Source: Tillus elongatus (taxonomy: Eukaryota; Arthropoda; Insecta; Coleoptera; Cleridae). From it: a stretch of DNA of 64,000 nucleotides. Below, piece by piece: positions 25,480 to 39,185 of the stretch (its first letter is position 1; each line of letters begins with the position of its first letter). Location of the stretch: positions 128,225,309 through 128,289,308 of the forward strand of contig OZ023269.1 in the NCBI GenBank assembly GCA_964006375.1, read 5' to 3'. Under the pieces are notes generated by a model, which was given only the letters and a program-made list of their open reading frames with translations, was not told where the DNA came from and ran no database searches. The translations under genes were made by a program, and so were the position numbers.

Positions 25480-26290
25480 ATGTATTTTAATGAAGCAAAA
25501 TTTTAGGGCCACTAAAAGTCAGTGAAGACGCAATACCAAAATATTGCATGGATTAAGCAAAATCTATTAAATATTACACACAATGTTTATCTTTTCGTTG
25601 CGCAAAAAGATCAAGGAGTATGTGAAAAATTACTTTGGAAATTTTTTAATTTTTCTCCTGTAAATGTCAAACTGGAAAATGGAAACGTAAAAATTAGTAT
25701 AGCTATTGCGGTTTATGAATGCTAAATATTGCATAAAATGTATATTAGAATGTTCTAGACTTATGCTACACTTCTCATTTGTTAAAATCGTTGCAAAAAT
25801 GCCTCTAAAATAAACCTTACCTATTACAAATAAATAACTGAAGACCATAATGGGTGATCTACCTTTTATTACACTTTTCTTGCCACGCCTACGGTAGTCG
25901 AGAGGTTAGACGGCTGCCTCATGAGCGAAAGGACGTCGGTTCAAATCTCACTTTTGACTGATTTTTTATTTCAACTTTTTTTTCATATCTGATTCAATTT
26001 TAACGTTATCTGATCAGATTGTGTAATTACAATATTTTTAGCGACTTTTTGTTAAAAAAATCACTAATGAGAGATAAGGACTTTTAAGACTTTTAATTCA
26101 AGTTTAATAGCAGCTATTATTGCCCTTAGCTGGCAAAAGCGTTCCACAGTTAACACACACATAGAAATTTGTGACTTCAGAAGAGTTTGTTTTCTTCTCT
26201 GCTACCGAATTCAATTGTTACAGCATCCACAGGCAAAATAATTTTCTCTGCGAAGCCACAGAAAAAGTATCTACTTTAGATCAGATTTTG
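25480..26290 (+). repeat. Dispersed repeat R3 with tRNA-like head
   Basis: Homologous to 48620-49480 (reversed) and 59900-60380. Contains a tRNA-derived SINE-like block at 25885-25955: A-box-like TAGTCGAGAGGTTAGACGG and B box GGTTCAAATCTC. The rest has no coding capacity. Confidence 0.6.
25885..25955 (+). repeat. tRNA-derived SINE-like module
   Basis: A-box-like TAGTCGAGAGG and B box GGTTCAAATCT are 40 bp apart, the spacing of a polymerase III internal promoter. The same module is at 48962-49030 (minus) and 60290-60370 (plus). The acceptor stem does not pair well, so it is not a functional tRNA. Confidence 0.6.
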
Positions 26291-26960
26291 AATATTTTTG
26301 AATTTAGTTAATTTATTTTAATTAGCGAATTTTCTTGTACAAAATGTTCTTTTAGTAGTGAATTTTCTTATATATAAATTTAATGAATTTTCTATGAAGA
26401 AATATTTGTTGCGAGATGAAACATTTTTTACGAACGAAATTCGTCGAAAATAAGCTTTTAATGGATTTTAGTGCAAACAAATTATTTTATCTTCAATTTT
26501 ATTCCTAGATTAGGTATATAATTTGTATGTTATGTATTCTTTTAGCAAAATTTTGTGTAAAAAAAATATTTAGCCAGTTTTCGCCGAATTTTTTTTGTGC
26601 TTCTGTAGAAATATTTTTTGTAAGATTTTTTTGTGAAATTTTGGTAACTAATGATAAATGTTTAATAAGTTATTATAAAAAAATGTATTTGGATTTTCTT
26701 GAAAAGTTTGCAAATTTTATAATTTTTTTTTAAAGTTTCGTCGAAAAGGTTTTTCTGAATAACTATATTTTGGTAGGTGGGTAAAGTTCATATTCAGAAA
26801 ATTGTTTTACTATTTCAAACAATAGAGTTATTTTGATGAAAAATCGACCATATATATTACAAATGGTACATTGTTTCTACTATATGGGTAACAGATTTGG
26901 TATTAAAAGATTTTCATAAAAATTTACTACCATAACCCACTTGCTGCGTCCAGACTTTTT
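26290..26960 (+). repeat. Non-autonomous repeat R2
   Basis: Copy of 20341-20735, longer, ending ACCCACTTGCTGCGTCCAGA at about 26955. Confidence 0.6.
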
Positions 26961-27262
26961 TCAATTTTTGTTTTCTTTTGTTAAACTTTTTTTTATATAA
27001 ATTTTTGTTATTTTTTATTTATTTGTTTCTTTTTTGATTGCAGAATTGTGTTTAGGACCTACTGGGACTGCGTGGCAAGAGGCTAAAAATGTTAAATCAG
27101 TTAAAATTTAATACTATTTTTTTAATTATACCTGTTTTTATTAGTGAATTCTTATTTTAAAAAAAAAACACTAATAGAGAGGTATCGATGGTAAGACTTT
27201 GCAAAAATTTTTCAAATGAGCGCGAACTAGGACCCCTAGAACCCATATTCGGGATCAGTTTC

Positions 27263-27265
<3 letters not shown>

Positions 27266-27345
<80 letters not shown>
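27266..27345. repeat. (TA)n microsatellite followed by (GA)n
   Basis: About 40 TA units, then GACAGAGGGAGAGAGAGAGA. Confidence 0.95.
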
Positions 27346-27349
<4 letters not shown>

Positions 27350-27371
27350 GAGGGAGAGAGAGAGAGAGAGA

Positions 27372-27715
27372 GCCTCGGTGGTTCAGGGGCAAGAGCGTGT
27401 GCCTCTGAACTGAAGGGTACTGGATTCAATCCCAGGGTTCTCCTTTCACCTTTTCGGGACAAACTGTAACGTTAACATCAACCAAGGTACTGACATTGTA
27501 TTTGAACAAGTTGAATGTCTGCACGTTCCGCCCTTCGGAGGGGCGTAAAGCCGCCGGTCCCGTGCCCATGTGATGTTGGGCACGTTAAAGATCCCTACCC
27601 TCCTTACAGAAAGTCAAGGATTTGGCAAAATTTCCGGGATAGTGACATAAAACTGCTCCCTGGCGTCGGTGATTAGCGATAGTCGCGGAAATAGGCCGAC
27701 ATTAAAGAAACAAAA
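27372..27715 (+). repeat. tRNA-derived SINE
   Basis: Head at 27372-27442: GCCTCGGTGGTTCAGGGGCA (A-box region) and GGATTCAATCCCAGGG (B box and T-arm). A body with GTCCCGTGCCCATGTGATGT and GGGCACGTTAAAGATCCCTA follows. That body resembles a central domain I associate with SINEs from other invertebrates, so it may belong to a wide SINE superfamily. The tail is (CA)n (27719-27745) then (TA)n. Confidence 0.65.
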
Positions 27716-27719
27716 CCAC

Positions 27720-27877
<158 letters not shown>

Positions 27878-28228
27878 GATAACTTAAAAAGTTATAAACC
27901 GATTTTGATCAAACTCGGTAAGAATCTTTCTTTTATTAATGGCTTGGATGAGTTCGTTATCCAGGAAAATCGGACAAGGTTTTCCGGGAAAATTTTAGGT
28001 TTTCTTTCGAAAAAAAATTTATATCCGAAAATTCAAAAGCTATTTTGATAAAGTTTGGTGGATATGTTGCCTTGGGGAAGATCTTACTAAATACCAAATT
28101 CAACTTTCCATGTTTATCAAGAATTGAGTTAATCCAATTTGAAGCATTTAATGAAAATTCGCTACCATAACGTGCTTGCTGCATACCAAACTTTTTTATT
28201 TTAAATGTTTTTACCATGCACTTTACAG

Positions 28229-28324
28229 GGGCAGTAGCATTGATTCCGCAACGGGCTCAATGGCTCCACCGTGGTTTCAGCAAGAAATGCAACAAGAGGC
28301 GTACGGGGGAGCAGGATTTGAATC
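28229..28324 (+). CDS. Exon 7: phase 2-2 micro-exon, 32 codons
   Basis: Acceptor CACTTTACAG; donor GTAAGTACTTTAGATTATAA at 28325. Starts GSSIDSATGSMAPPWFQQEM and ends in a Gly-rich stretch closing with GFE and junction Ser. Its acceptor lead matches exon 5, and its donor-side intron matches exons 1 and 2. As with exon 6, the repeat ending in a CTTGCTGC motif sits just upstream (to about 28197). Confidence 0.72.
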
Positions 28325-28724
28325 GTAAGTACTTTAGATTATAAGAGATACCATAATATCAGTTATTACCAGATTGACCCTTTACACCAAAAGTCTTATT
28401 TTTGCAATATCTAAATTGATTAAAAATTTATTTATACATTCATAAATTTTGAGGAAGTATACTATATTCAACTATTTAAGAAGCGAGTAAACATCCAACT
28501 TGTTGCATATTGTTGATGATGTTTTATAGGACACATAAACTTTACATTTCGTATACTATTTCATACAAGGAAAACACGGAAACTGAGTTTCTGCAAAAAT
28601 TAATTTAGTAGTAGATAAGGAGCAAGAAAATATTTTACATTGCTTAATTTAAGTAGTAATTAGAAAACTGATTTCTATCCTTTATTTATACCAATTGTTT
28701 TTAAAACGCAATGTATTTTTACAG

Positions 28725-28811
28725 CACTAATAGACAACAGATAACTGCACCCGAATCCCAATCCCTAGACTTTGAGTCAGCAACATACGGAGCAACGTTT
28801 AATTCTGGATT
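28725..28811 (+). CDS. Exon 8: phase 2-2 micro-exon, 29 codons
   Basis: Acceptor GTATTTTTACAG; donor GTAAGTATTTATAAATTA at 28812. Reads TNRQQITAPESQSLDFESAT followed by YGATFNSG plus Leu. It is only 400 bp from exon 7, the shortest intron in the window. Gln/Ser/Thr-rich with a single acidic patch; no domain. Confidence 0.72.
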
Positions 28812-28924
28812 GTAAGTATTTATAAATTATAAGTAGGTATATCATAATAATTACACTCACTTTTATTATCAACATGCTACCCAGCAAACATGAATCTCAT
28901 CCAGATAGACATATATATCATACC

Positions 28925-30985
28925 ATAGGTGTCTGTCTGCTTCTCTCATCCTGACCCATCTGATATCTCACAAAACGTCACCGAAATTATCCAAGCTGGC
29001 ATGGATTTATCTATTCCACATACACAGAAAACCTTTTTAACCACTCAAAAGCCCTGGTTCTCTAAATCCTGTGACAAGGCCAGACTTGAAAAGGTCAAAG
29101 TTCACAAGACGCTTCTACATAATCCCAGTCAAGAAAATCGTCAACCGTTTAACGACGCAAGAAACCGCTATGTCCGTATTCTTTCTGCGGCAAAAAACCA
29201 CATCAAAAACAAAGTCCTCTCAAGCTCCAACGGCGGCAAACCCTTCTGGACTCTTGCTAAATCTATTGGGAATAATTTCTGCAAAAGCACGTTCCCACCC
29301 CTTGTCTCAGGGGAGGAAATTGTTTCTACCGCCCTGGGCAAGGCTGAACTTTTTGCTTCGTTGTTCGCCGGCAATTCTACTCTCAACCCACCTCCAAATG
29401 TTCAACCACCAACAGTCCCCAATGTCGCGCATAAAATGACGGATATCATTTTCAAAACAAAAAAGGTACGAAAGATGCTCTCTTCTCTTAATAACAGGAA
29501 AGCCTCTGGCCTTGACGAGATCCCAGCAATTGTTCTCAAAAAATGCGCACCAGAACTTGCTCCTGTCCTGATTCGTCTGTTTCAGATATCTTACAATAAA
29601 GGCATATTCCTTACTGCTCGAGTACAACCCATCCCCAACAAAGGATCCAAAGCGCTTCCTAGCAACTACAGGCCTATTTCTCTCCTTTCAGTCGTCTCTA
29701 AAGTGATGGAAAAGTATATAAACACCGAATTACTAAAATTTCTTGAAAAACACAGTCTAATCCACGACAGGCAGTATGGATTCCGTCAGCGCAGATCGAC
29801 TGCCGACCTCCTTCCCTTTGTCGCCCATTCTTGGAACAAGTCTTTGGAATTACACGGTGAATCCCAGCTTGTTGCTCTAGACATATCCAAAGCATTTTGT
29901 ACCTGGGCAACAAATTTCCTCTCGAACAGGAGCATTTCTGTTGTTGTGGATGGCCATTCCTCTAAACTGTATCCAATTAATGCAGGAGTTCCTCAAGGTT
30001 CGGCTTTAGCCCCTACTTTGTTTCTTCTCCACATCAATGACCTCCTATCTAGCACATCCAACCCAGTTTACAGTTACGCGGACGACAGCACCCTCCACTC
30101 AAATATACAATATTCTAAGCCTGTCTCTTTAGCCCAATTAGATGAGGATCGCAGACTCATGGAGGGGTCTGTCTCCGTGCATCTCCAAAAAATATTAGAC
30201 TGGGGAAGTAGAAATCTTGTACAATTCAACCCCACCAAATCTCAGTCTTGCTTTCTTTCTCATAAGAGATAAACCAGCCCTAGACCCATCACAATGAATA
30301 ACCAAGCTATTCAAAGTAATGAGTCCTTTTCTCTTGTTGGCATTTCTGTGGATCGAAATCTTAATTGGCACCAACATCTCACATCAATTGCAGAAGCGGC
30401 TGCTAAGAAATTAGGTTTCCTCTTCCGGGCTCGCAAATACTTTTCACCAGTTAATCTCTATACCTTATATACTTCACTAATAAGGCCAAACCTCGAATAC
30501 TGCTCCCACATCTGGGGTGCAGCTGCCGCTTCTACACTCGCTATCCTGGACTCCATTCAAAATACGTCTGATCAGTGACCCTACCCTCACCCAAAGGCCG
30601 CCATCCCTTGCCCACCGACTTGAAGTTGGTGACTTCTCTCTCTTTTATAGATATCTGCACGGGCACTGCTCAGAGGAGCTTTCCTCCATAGTTTTCCCAC
30701 CTGCTGCCCCCAACAGATCTACCAGGGGAACAGAGCGAATGTACCCTTTTACTGTCCAGGTCACCAGACATAGAACATCTTGTTATGCCCGCTCTTTTGT
30801 CCCGAAGACTTCCAAGTTGTGGAATTCCTTATCGGCACATGTTTTTTTTTCTCCTCCGAACCTCCAAACCTTCAAGTCCAGAATTAACAAGTTGCCTCTT
30901 TCCTCCTTGTCAACACCCACGGTATGATAGTATTTAGGCTGTAAGCCCTCGTGGTGTGTTGTTGAAATTAAAAAAAAAAACACAT
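28925..30985 (+). pseudogene. CR1/Jockey-type non-LTR, longest family B copy
   Basis: A 447-codon frame (28929-30272) spans the pre-RT linker (VRILSAAKNHIKNKVLSSSN), the fingers (PSNYRPISLLSVVSKVMEKY, QYGFRQRRSTADLL), the first catalytic block ALDISKAF, AGVPQGSALAP and the catalytic YADDST. About 70 bp are deleted right after ISKAF compared with the 55620-55735 copy, so the Asp-containing loop is shortened and the enzyme is dead. The frame then shifts into the thumb (LVGISVDRNLNWHQHL, SLIRPNLEYCSHIWGAAAAS) and ends with the GTGTTGTTGAAAT tail and A-run. 5'-truncated before the endonuclease. Confidence 0.85.
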
Positions 30986-32208
30986 ACGTGCGTGACTTTG
31001 TGGCCAAATTTTGTAAAACAGGGTTGGTACTCAATTTAAAAAAAAACATTCGAGGCCCGGAAGCAACTAAGGCAGTTAAAGCGGCTATTATAAGCTGTAT
31101 TCACCTTGTTTTTTCGAAAATTTATATAGACGGCGAGGTCAGTTAAAGATGTCAGTATAACGAAAAAATGACGTAAGAATGACGACAATATCTCACAGCC
31201 TTGTGACGTCAATAATTAACATCTAGATGACGTAACAGAATGACGTCATGATTACGTTATAAGTAAGGTCTTAACGACGTCATTTTAACGTTCTGGTGAC
31301 CGTGAATAGAATAGAATAGTCAAAAGTAAGTTTTAATTTAATGAAAATCGAAGTTTGTGGAAATAATCCACAGATTCCATTTAATCTTGCAACCAATTTA
31401 TATTTATCTTCTTGAGAAAATGACTAGTTAAAACATACCGTGGACGGTTCCAAACATGTTGAAAAATGAAACAAATTTCTAGCAGACTCTAAAAAATATT
31501 TCCAGCTTTTCTGTTTACACCATTTTGAAATTAGGGGGTAAAAATAGACAACACTGTTCGTTTAAACGACTTCATTGTAGCTACAACATTAAAAAAATTA
31601 GCAATTCTGAACATAATCACGGATATAAGTTTTAAGTTTTTTAAGTAAAAAACGAGAAAGATCAAATAGGATAATATTGTCAACCACACTACAAGTGTAT
31701 ATAATATAATAATTACTTATAAGCAAAGAAACAAAATAATTCAATATAATTTCTACAATAAAAATTTAAAAAAATGTCTAATAAGTAAAGAAACAAAATT
31801 ATTCATTATAATTTCTACAACAAAAATCAAAAAGAAACGAACCCCAAACGTTCAACTTCGTCCACCGCGTTTAGTAAAACCGGCAACGCATGCGTGAAGT
31901 AAGTAACATAATAATACAGACTAAACAAACCTTTTCTACTATTACAAAATAGCTGATACTTTTCTTGAAAACACACATAAAAAAGCCCGGAGAACTATTG
32001 AACATTGAAAAATAAAGTACATATATTTTTATCCCAGTTCTCATATCATTTCCAAAATGACGTCATAGAGACGTGCAGTAGAATTACCAAAGCTCAATGC
32101 ATTAGAAAATATGTGAAATCAATGTCATTTCTCTGGGCAGTTTGGGTTCCTATATTTGGCCTCCGTTCGGAAAGGAGTTTCATGGCTTCATTCAACAGTA
32201 CTTTAGAA

Positions 32209-32213
<5 letters not shown>
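30986..32213. other. Intron with a cluster of ACGTCA-type palindromes
   Basis: No coding signal. Between 31168 and 31300 there are repeated TGACGT/ACGTCA strings (TGACGTAAG, TGACGTCAAT, TGACGTAAC, TGACGTCATG, CGACGTCATT), with one more at 32057. These are CRE/ATF-like half and full sites. Function unknown. Confidence 0.45.

Positions 32214-32291
<78 letters not shown>
32214..32291. repeat. (TA)n microsatellite, left flank of mariner-like element
   Basis: About 38 units directly abutting the element's first base. Confidence 0.95.
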
Positions 32292-32293
<2 letters not shown>

Positions 32294-34493
32294 TGTCTTT
32301 AAAAGGTGTACAAAATGCTATGATAGATCCCTAAGGCTAAAATATGAGGATCTAGCCCAATTTACTTTAGTCCAAAAGTTGACAGTTTTCGAAATGAAGT
32401 TATTATTTGTTGAAACTCCTTTTCAAATATATATCTTTGTAATGACTAGATTTGCATGAAATGTGGTGCTTAGAGGTTTCTTAGGATGAGCAATCTATAT
32501 TTGATCATAGTTTTGATGTACTTTGCACCACCACCAGCCCTTTGTCTACATTTAAAGCTCAATAATTTTTTTCTGCCTCGATATATCAAATTGCTTATGA
32601 GAAATTTTTATTACCTGATATGTTATCTTCAAAAAAGGTATACTTTGTAGATTTTGATTTTAGGAGCTGTTTCTGCGATAATCGAATTTGTGTTTCATTG
32701 CGTTATAAAATTCATCACAGGAACGACTTCACATTATTAAGTATTGTCATTAGTTACAAAATAGTACTGTCAAACAATTATGTCTGACAAGTTGTCACTG
32801 TAGTTTTAAAAGTTATCATTTCTTTCGTCAATTTCTTGTTATGACCTTACCCTACACCAACGCAGAAATGACCGATATGATATAAGTTTGTGGTTATTGC
32901 CAAGGAAATGGTCAGGAATTGGTCAGAGAATATGGAGAAAGATTTCCAAATAAACACGTTCCAAACCATCAAACATTTGCCGCTGTTAAAAGGCGTCTAC
33001 CAAAAACTGGTATGTTTGTTCCTGCTAAGTTTGGTTATGGACGGAATCGAGCTGTTAGAACAGCAAATATTAAGGGAGAAATTTTAGAACGAGTTGAAGA
33101 AGATCCAAGTATAAGCACCAGACAAATTGGTTTGGGACGGAGTTTCTAAGGATATGGTGAACAGGACTTTAAGAGAACAGTAGTTACATCCATTTCACCT
33201 CCAAACAGTGCAAGAGCTCTTACCTACCGACCTCGAATTAAAACTACGCTTTTGTCGTTTTATTAATGAAAAGATTGAAAATGATCCAAACTTTCATAGA
33301 AATATTCTATTCACCGATGAGGGCTCTTTTACAAGAAGGGCATGACAAATTTGCATAATGAACAGATTTATGCTGACGAAAACTTAATTAACAAAATTAA
33401 CGTGTGAGCAGGAATTATTGACAGATTTATGATAGGTCCTGTCATCTTACCACCTTGCTTAAATGGTTTAAAACTACCAAGAGCATTAAGTTAATTAGCT
33501 AAATTTATTTGATGAATTTCCAACAGCTGTTAGGTAAAATATGTAGTTCATGCCGACGGTGCACCACTACATTTCACACTGAACATCAGAAATCATTCAA
33601 ATGGCAGATTTTGGGATCAATGGATCGGCAAAGGAAACAATGCTCCTGTAAATTGGCCACCTTACTCACCGGATCTAACGACCGTGGATTACATTTTATG
33701 GGGAACACTTAAGCAGTTGCTATATTCTAGACCAATAAACACCAAAGAAGAATTGTGGGTGCAAGTGCAAAATTCAGTAAACATTTTATGGTTAGATGCA
33801 GAGATGATCGATAGGGTGCAGTTCAATTTTCTCCGTAGGATTAATCTTTGCGTAAACAAAAACTTAGAGTTTTATACAACAATAATTAATTTAATAAAAG
33901 TTTGCTGTTTTGGTTTGTTATTGACTTTGTATCCTACTGCTCTTGTTCTTTGCCAGTAAAGTTTTAGTGTTGTTGGTCGATTGGTCCTTAAACATGCTTC
34001 AAACTTCTTGGACCAATCCTAAACCTGGATAAAGTGTGTGTTGTTCCTATGATGAATTTTAGAACGCAATGAAACACTTAAATTCGATTATCACAGAAAT
34101 GGCTCCTCAAATCAAAATCTACAAGGTATACCTTTTTTAAAGATAACATATCAGGTAAAACAAATTTGTAATAAGAAATTTGATATACCGAGGCAGAAAA
34201 AAGTTTTTGAGCTGTAAATGTAGACAAAGGGCTGCTGGTGGCGCTATCTGCAAGGTACATCAAAACTATGATCAAATATGGATTTCTCATCCTGAAAAAC
34301 CTCTAAGTACCAAATTTCATGCAAATCCTGTTATTACAAAGTTAGATATTTCAAAAGGAGTTTCAACAAATAATAACTTCGATAGCTGGTATTTCGAAAA
34401 CTATTAACTTTTGGGCTAAAGTAAATGGCTAGATCCTCATATTTTAGCCTAAGGAATCTGTCATAGCATTTTGTACACACCTTTTAGAGACAT

Positions 34494-34495
<2 letters not shown>
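32291..34495 (+). mobile_element. Mariner-like (Tc1/IS630 superfamily) element with long inverted repeats, decayed
   Basis: Terminal inverted repeats of about 180 bp: 32291-32470 against 34310-34495, opening GGTGTCTTTAAAAGGTGTAC on the left. Both sides are flanked by (TA)n, consistent with TA target choice. Inside, the + strand reads YGERFPNKHVPNHQTFAAVK, RAVRTANIKGEILERVEEDP and STRQIGLGRS (helix-turn-helix region). Later it reads ILFTDEG (first Asp), NWPPYSPDLT (later Asp) and YILWGTLKQLLY. Stops and frameshifts throughout. Confidence 0.8.

Positions 34496-34578
<83 letters not shown>
34496..34578. repeat. (TA)n microsatellite, right flank of mariner-like element
   Basis: About 41 units, ending 26 bp before exon 9. 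Confidence 0.95.
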
Positions 34579-34580
<2 letters not shown>

Positions 34581-34604
34581 CTACAACTTTCTCTCTCATC
34601 CTAG

Positions 34605-34688
34605 AACTGCAGCAGAGTCAACTGGATGCCTGAGACAACCCCCAAGCTATGAAGAAGCGATCTGCAGCAGAATGTCGAGCTTTGGATT
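34605..34688 (+). CDS. Exon 9: phase 2-2 micro-exon with PPSY motif
   Basis: The acceptor is CTCTCTCATCCTAG and the donor GTAAGTACTTAAGATTAG follows at 34689. 28 codons starting TAAESTGCLRQ, then PPSYEEAI (PPSY at 34639-34650), ending SSFG plus Leu. PPxY is the classic ligand of WW domains, as in NEDD4-family ubiquitin ligases, and is often followed by acidic residues as here. Exon 10 is the same length and aligns without gaps at about 10 of 28 positions, including PSYE, so the two are duplicates. It starts 26 bp after a (TA)n array that abuts the mariner-like element. Confidence 0.73.
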
Positions 34689-35494
34689 GTAAGTACTTAA
34701 GATTAGATAGATAGACATATAGACATATAATCTTTATCAGAAATAAAAAACTACAATCAACAAGATATGAACTCAAGCAAAGTAATTTACTTCCTTAGTA
34801 ATTCTGTAACTTGATAAGTCAATGGTGCGGTCAACAAATAATAATTCCACGTATAATATTGACCCATATATTCACACATCAATTAAACAGCAGCAGCACA
34901 GGTATTATGCTTTAATAAAAACAATGTGCTGTGGTAATACATGGGCAATCAATAGTGCTTAGTAACATCAGCTGTGAAATTACTTTTCCGTGAGCTCACC
35001 AAAAAGTCCACATTCAGTGTATAACAATTTAAATAGGGTTAAAATGACCTGCCTGAAGAGCCTGAAGAACGAGAATAATGTTACCTAACAAGTAACCTAA
35101 AACTCCAGTAATAAATTGCAAGGCCCGTGAAGCCTTCTTACAAGCGAAGCAACAACAGATTCACTGGCTGATCTAAATCACTTGCTAAACACTCGGAGGT
35201 GAGTCCCCCTTGTGGATTAATGCCCTTATGACGAAAAGAATTACACATAAACCACCCTGTATGTCAGCAGACTTGAAATATTAACGTAACTATTAGTGGG
35301 GTTATATCTCCAGTAACAAGTGACAGATTAATACATAAGTTAAATTGAACAACACTATGGAGAGGTCAACCAGGTTCAAGTGACATTAAAGGTAGGTCAT
35401 GGCTGACGATGATATTATAAGTCACTATGCGTCAAAGCAGCTTATCTGACTTTATAAAATATATCCCACAAAAAAGGATATTTCATAGGCACTT
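34689..35494. other. Intron, no gene seen
   Basis: Starts with a short (GATA)n/(GACATA)n run at 34702-34730. No ORF or known element recognised up to the satellite. Confidence 0.4.
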
Positions 35495-36735
35495 AACGGC
35501 ACTACAATTAATTGCACTGATAACTGAAAGTGAGACACGTAAGATGGTTATTCTACACTCATCTACTCTCGAGAGACTGGTCTTGACACCCTAGATGGAC
35601 TCTTGCAGCTCAGCATAACTAGCTGACATAATCGTGGCGGTGAACGAAGTGCACATGTCTAATACGACTCTCTGGCCAGCATCCACTCTGCAGGTGACTT
35701 CGTGTCTACGCCACAATGACCTACGGCAGCATGCTCTGACGCACGGCATTACAATTAATTGCACTTATAACTGAAAGTAAGACACATGAGATGGTTATTG
35801 TACACTCATCTACTCTCGAGAGACTGGTCTTGACACCCTAGATGGACTCTTGTAGCTCATCATAACTAGCTGACATAATCGTGGCGGTGAACGAAGTGCA
35901 CATGTCTAATACGACTCTCTGGCCAGCATCCACTCTGCAGGTGACTTCGTGTCTACGCCACAATGACCTACGGCAGCATGCTCTGACGCACGGCATTACA
36001 ATTAATTGCACTTATAACTGAAAGTAAGACACATGAGATGGTTATTGTACACTCATCTACTCTCGAGAGACTGGTCTTGACACCCTAGATGGACTCTTGC
36101 AGCTCAGCATAACTAGCTGACATAATCGTGGCAGTGAACGAAGTGCACATGTCTAATACGACTCTCTGGCCAGCATCCACTCTGCAGGTGACTTCGTGTC
36201 TACGCCACAATGACCTACGGCAGCATGCTCTGACGCACGGCATTACAATTAATTGCACTTATAACTGAAAGTAAGACACATGAGATGGTTATTGTACACT
36301 CATCTACTCTCGAGAGACTGGTCTTGACACCCTAGATGGACTCTTGCAGCTCAGCATAACTAGCTGACATAATCGTGGCAGTGAACGAAGTGCACATGTC
36401 TAATACGACTCTCTGGCCAGCATCCACTCTGCAGGTGACTTCGTGTCTACGCCACAATGACCTACGGCAGCATGCTCTGACGCACGGCATTACAATTAAT
36501 TGCACTTATAACTGAAAGTAAGACACATGAGATGGTTATTGTACACTCATCTACTCTCGAGAGACTGGTCTTGACACCCTAGATGGACTCTTGCAGCTCA
36601 GCATAACTAGCTGACATAATCGTGGCGGTGAACGAAGCGGACATATCTAATACGACTCTCTGGCCAGCATTCACTCTGTAGGTGGCCTCGTGTCTACTCC
36701 ACAATGACCTACGGCAGCATGCTCTGCCGTCCCAT
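35495..36735. repeat. 247 bp satellite, five tandem copies
   Basis: TACAATTAATTGCAC recurs at 35503, 35750, 35997, 36244 and 36491, exactly 247 bp apart. Central copies are almost identical. The first and last carry more changes (for example GAACGAAGCGGACATATC at 36630). GC content is higher than the surroundings. No ORF. Confidence 0.95.
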
Positions 36736-37146
36736 CGACATTTACTTGTAATTATGCTGATATGGCAGCGACCTTAAGAATGTTCGAATTACACCGGCTG
36801 TAAGCACCAGCCTGCATATAAAGATGATTCCATAAGCAGTGTCACACAAAAAAGGCTTCCACGCTACGGCTGCAATAGCACGTACCAGCGCAGCGACCGG
36901 AAGCAGAAGAAGACAGAAAACGGAAGCTCTTCCAACCGACGTTCTCTTCACAGACACTCAAAGACATCGAATCGTACCATCTCCCAGCTAATAACAATAA
37001 ACAACAAAACTAGTTACGACCTCTGGGTTGTAACAACGTATCACGTCGTTTATTCCCCTGGCAAGACTCCCCCAAATACCTCGGGGTTTTCGGCGAGAAA
37101 CGCTCAACATGGCGCCCCTCATGTCCAACATGCCCGACGGAGAGCT

Positions 37147-37455
37147 TCGATGTTCATCTCGAAGCTGTTCCCACTTCTAAATAGAAATTCCAAATTGTTC
37201 ATGAACAATAAACTGCTCATGTACAAAGTCATAATCCGGCCAGCCTTGACTTATGCATTTCCTGCATGGACGACAGCGGCCGACAGACAGATCAAGACTC
37301 CTCAAATCATCCGGAATAAAATGTTGAGAATGGTTACCGGAGCGCTATGGTCTGTCAGAAACAGTCAGATACACTCTGATCTCAAAATGCCTTCGATACT
37401 TGAGTTTATAACTCAACTATCCAACACTTGGTTTACAAAAGCCGCTTCTTAACCA
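37147..37455 (+). pseudogene. Jockey-clade reverse transcriptase C-terminus
   Basis: A 100-codon frame reads YKVIIRPALTYAFPAWTTAA, IIRNKMLRMVTGALW and LKMPSILEFITQLS, the characteristic thumb and C-terminal region of Jockey elements. Nothing of the palm remains. An additional piece at 37595-37700 (GGTATGGACTAAGGTCCGGT) matches the family A 5' leader. Confidence 0.75.
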
Positions 37456-37829
37456 AATGCTCTTCTCCGTAGTGCCACCGACTACGATGAGCAATATCCA
37501 CATAGGCATAAGCGTCCAGAGCTTATCCTTGCCCGATAACGTCCTCGCGGCCAAACAGAATGGAAACATTCAAATCCAAATGTCAAAAATCTTTCCGACG
37601 GAGGTATGGACTAAGGTCCGGTACTCCAGGGAGCGGAGTTTAGTGGGTAGAAGTCCCACAGTACCTCGATATCTCACACAAAATGGTGATGTGAATGAGA
37701 TCTGCATTCAGCATTCACCACTCATGTATGCAAAAAAATTATCGGATGCTCGTAGCTTTTATATATTATCTGTTATCGTGTGTTGTTTATAGATACTTAT
37801 ATTTTAAATCTAGGGTAGGTTGTAAATTT

Positions 37830-38058
37830 TGAAGGTAATATATATTATGTAAGGCTAGATTTATTCTCACTATAATTAGAACCACAGACCGATTTCGCTC
37901 TAATTAGAGCTGTCCCTATATTAGGGAAAAAATGAGCCAGGGCTGACAATTTATAAAATTGTTAGTTGGTTGTACTCAGTCTCTATTTTATAACATTTTG
38001 TATTATTTGGAGCTGTCATGACAACATACTAACTAGGTCCGCACGGAGATGGAGACCA
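37830..38058 (-). repeat. Dispersed repeat, reversed copy of 8286-8560
   Basis: Contains CCCTATATTAGGG, GCCAGGGCTGACAATTT and ACAACATACTA in reversed order relative to 8286-8560. Confidence 0.5.
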
Positions 38059-38225
38059 CGGTGTAAAACACACTTATGGAATAAAATTCATTATTCAGCA
38101 AAAAATAGTTTTTGTGGAAAACGCTGAGACACATGAAGTTTAATTTGTCGAACATTATCTTATAATCATAGTTAAAAAAATTAAACTCCCACCATTTTAC
38201 CCTCACCACTTATCCATTTTTTTAA

Positions 38226-39185
<960 letters not shown>

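Noticed and set aside
31860..31900. GTAAGTAAC donor-like site near 31896
   Set aside because: No acceptor with an open phase-2 frame upstream.
35495..36735. CRISPR-like array
   Set aside because: Units are contiguous 247 bp monomers without spacers, in a eukaryotic intron.
36742..36957. 71-codon minus ORF rich in hydrophobic residues
   Set aside because: No recognisable family, lies beside the satellite, and no supporting context; probably chance.
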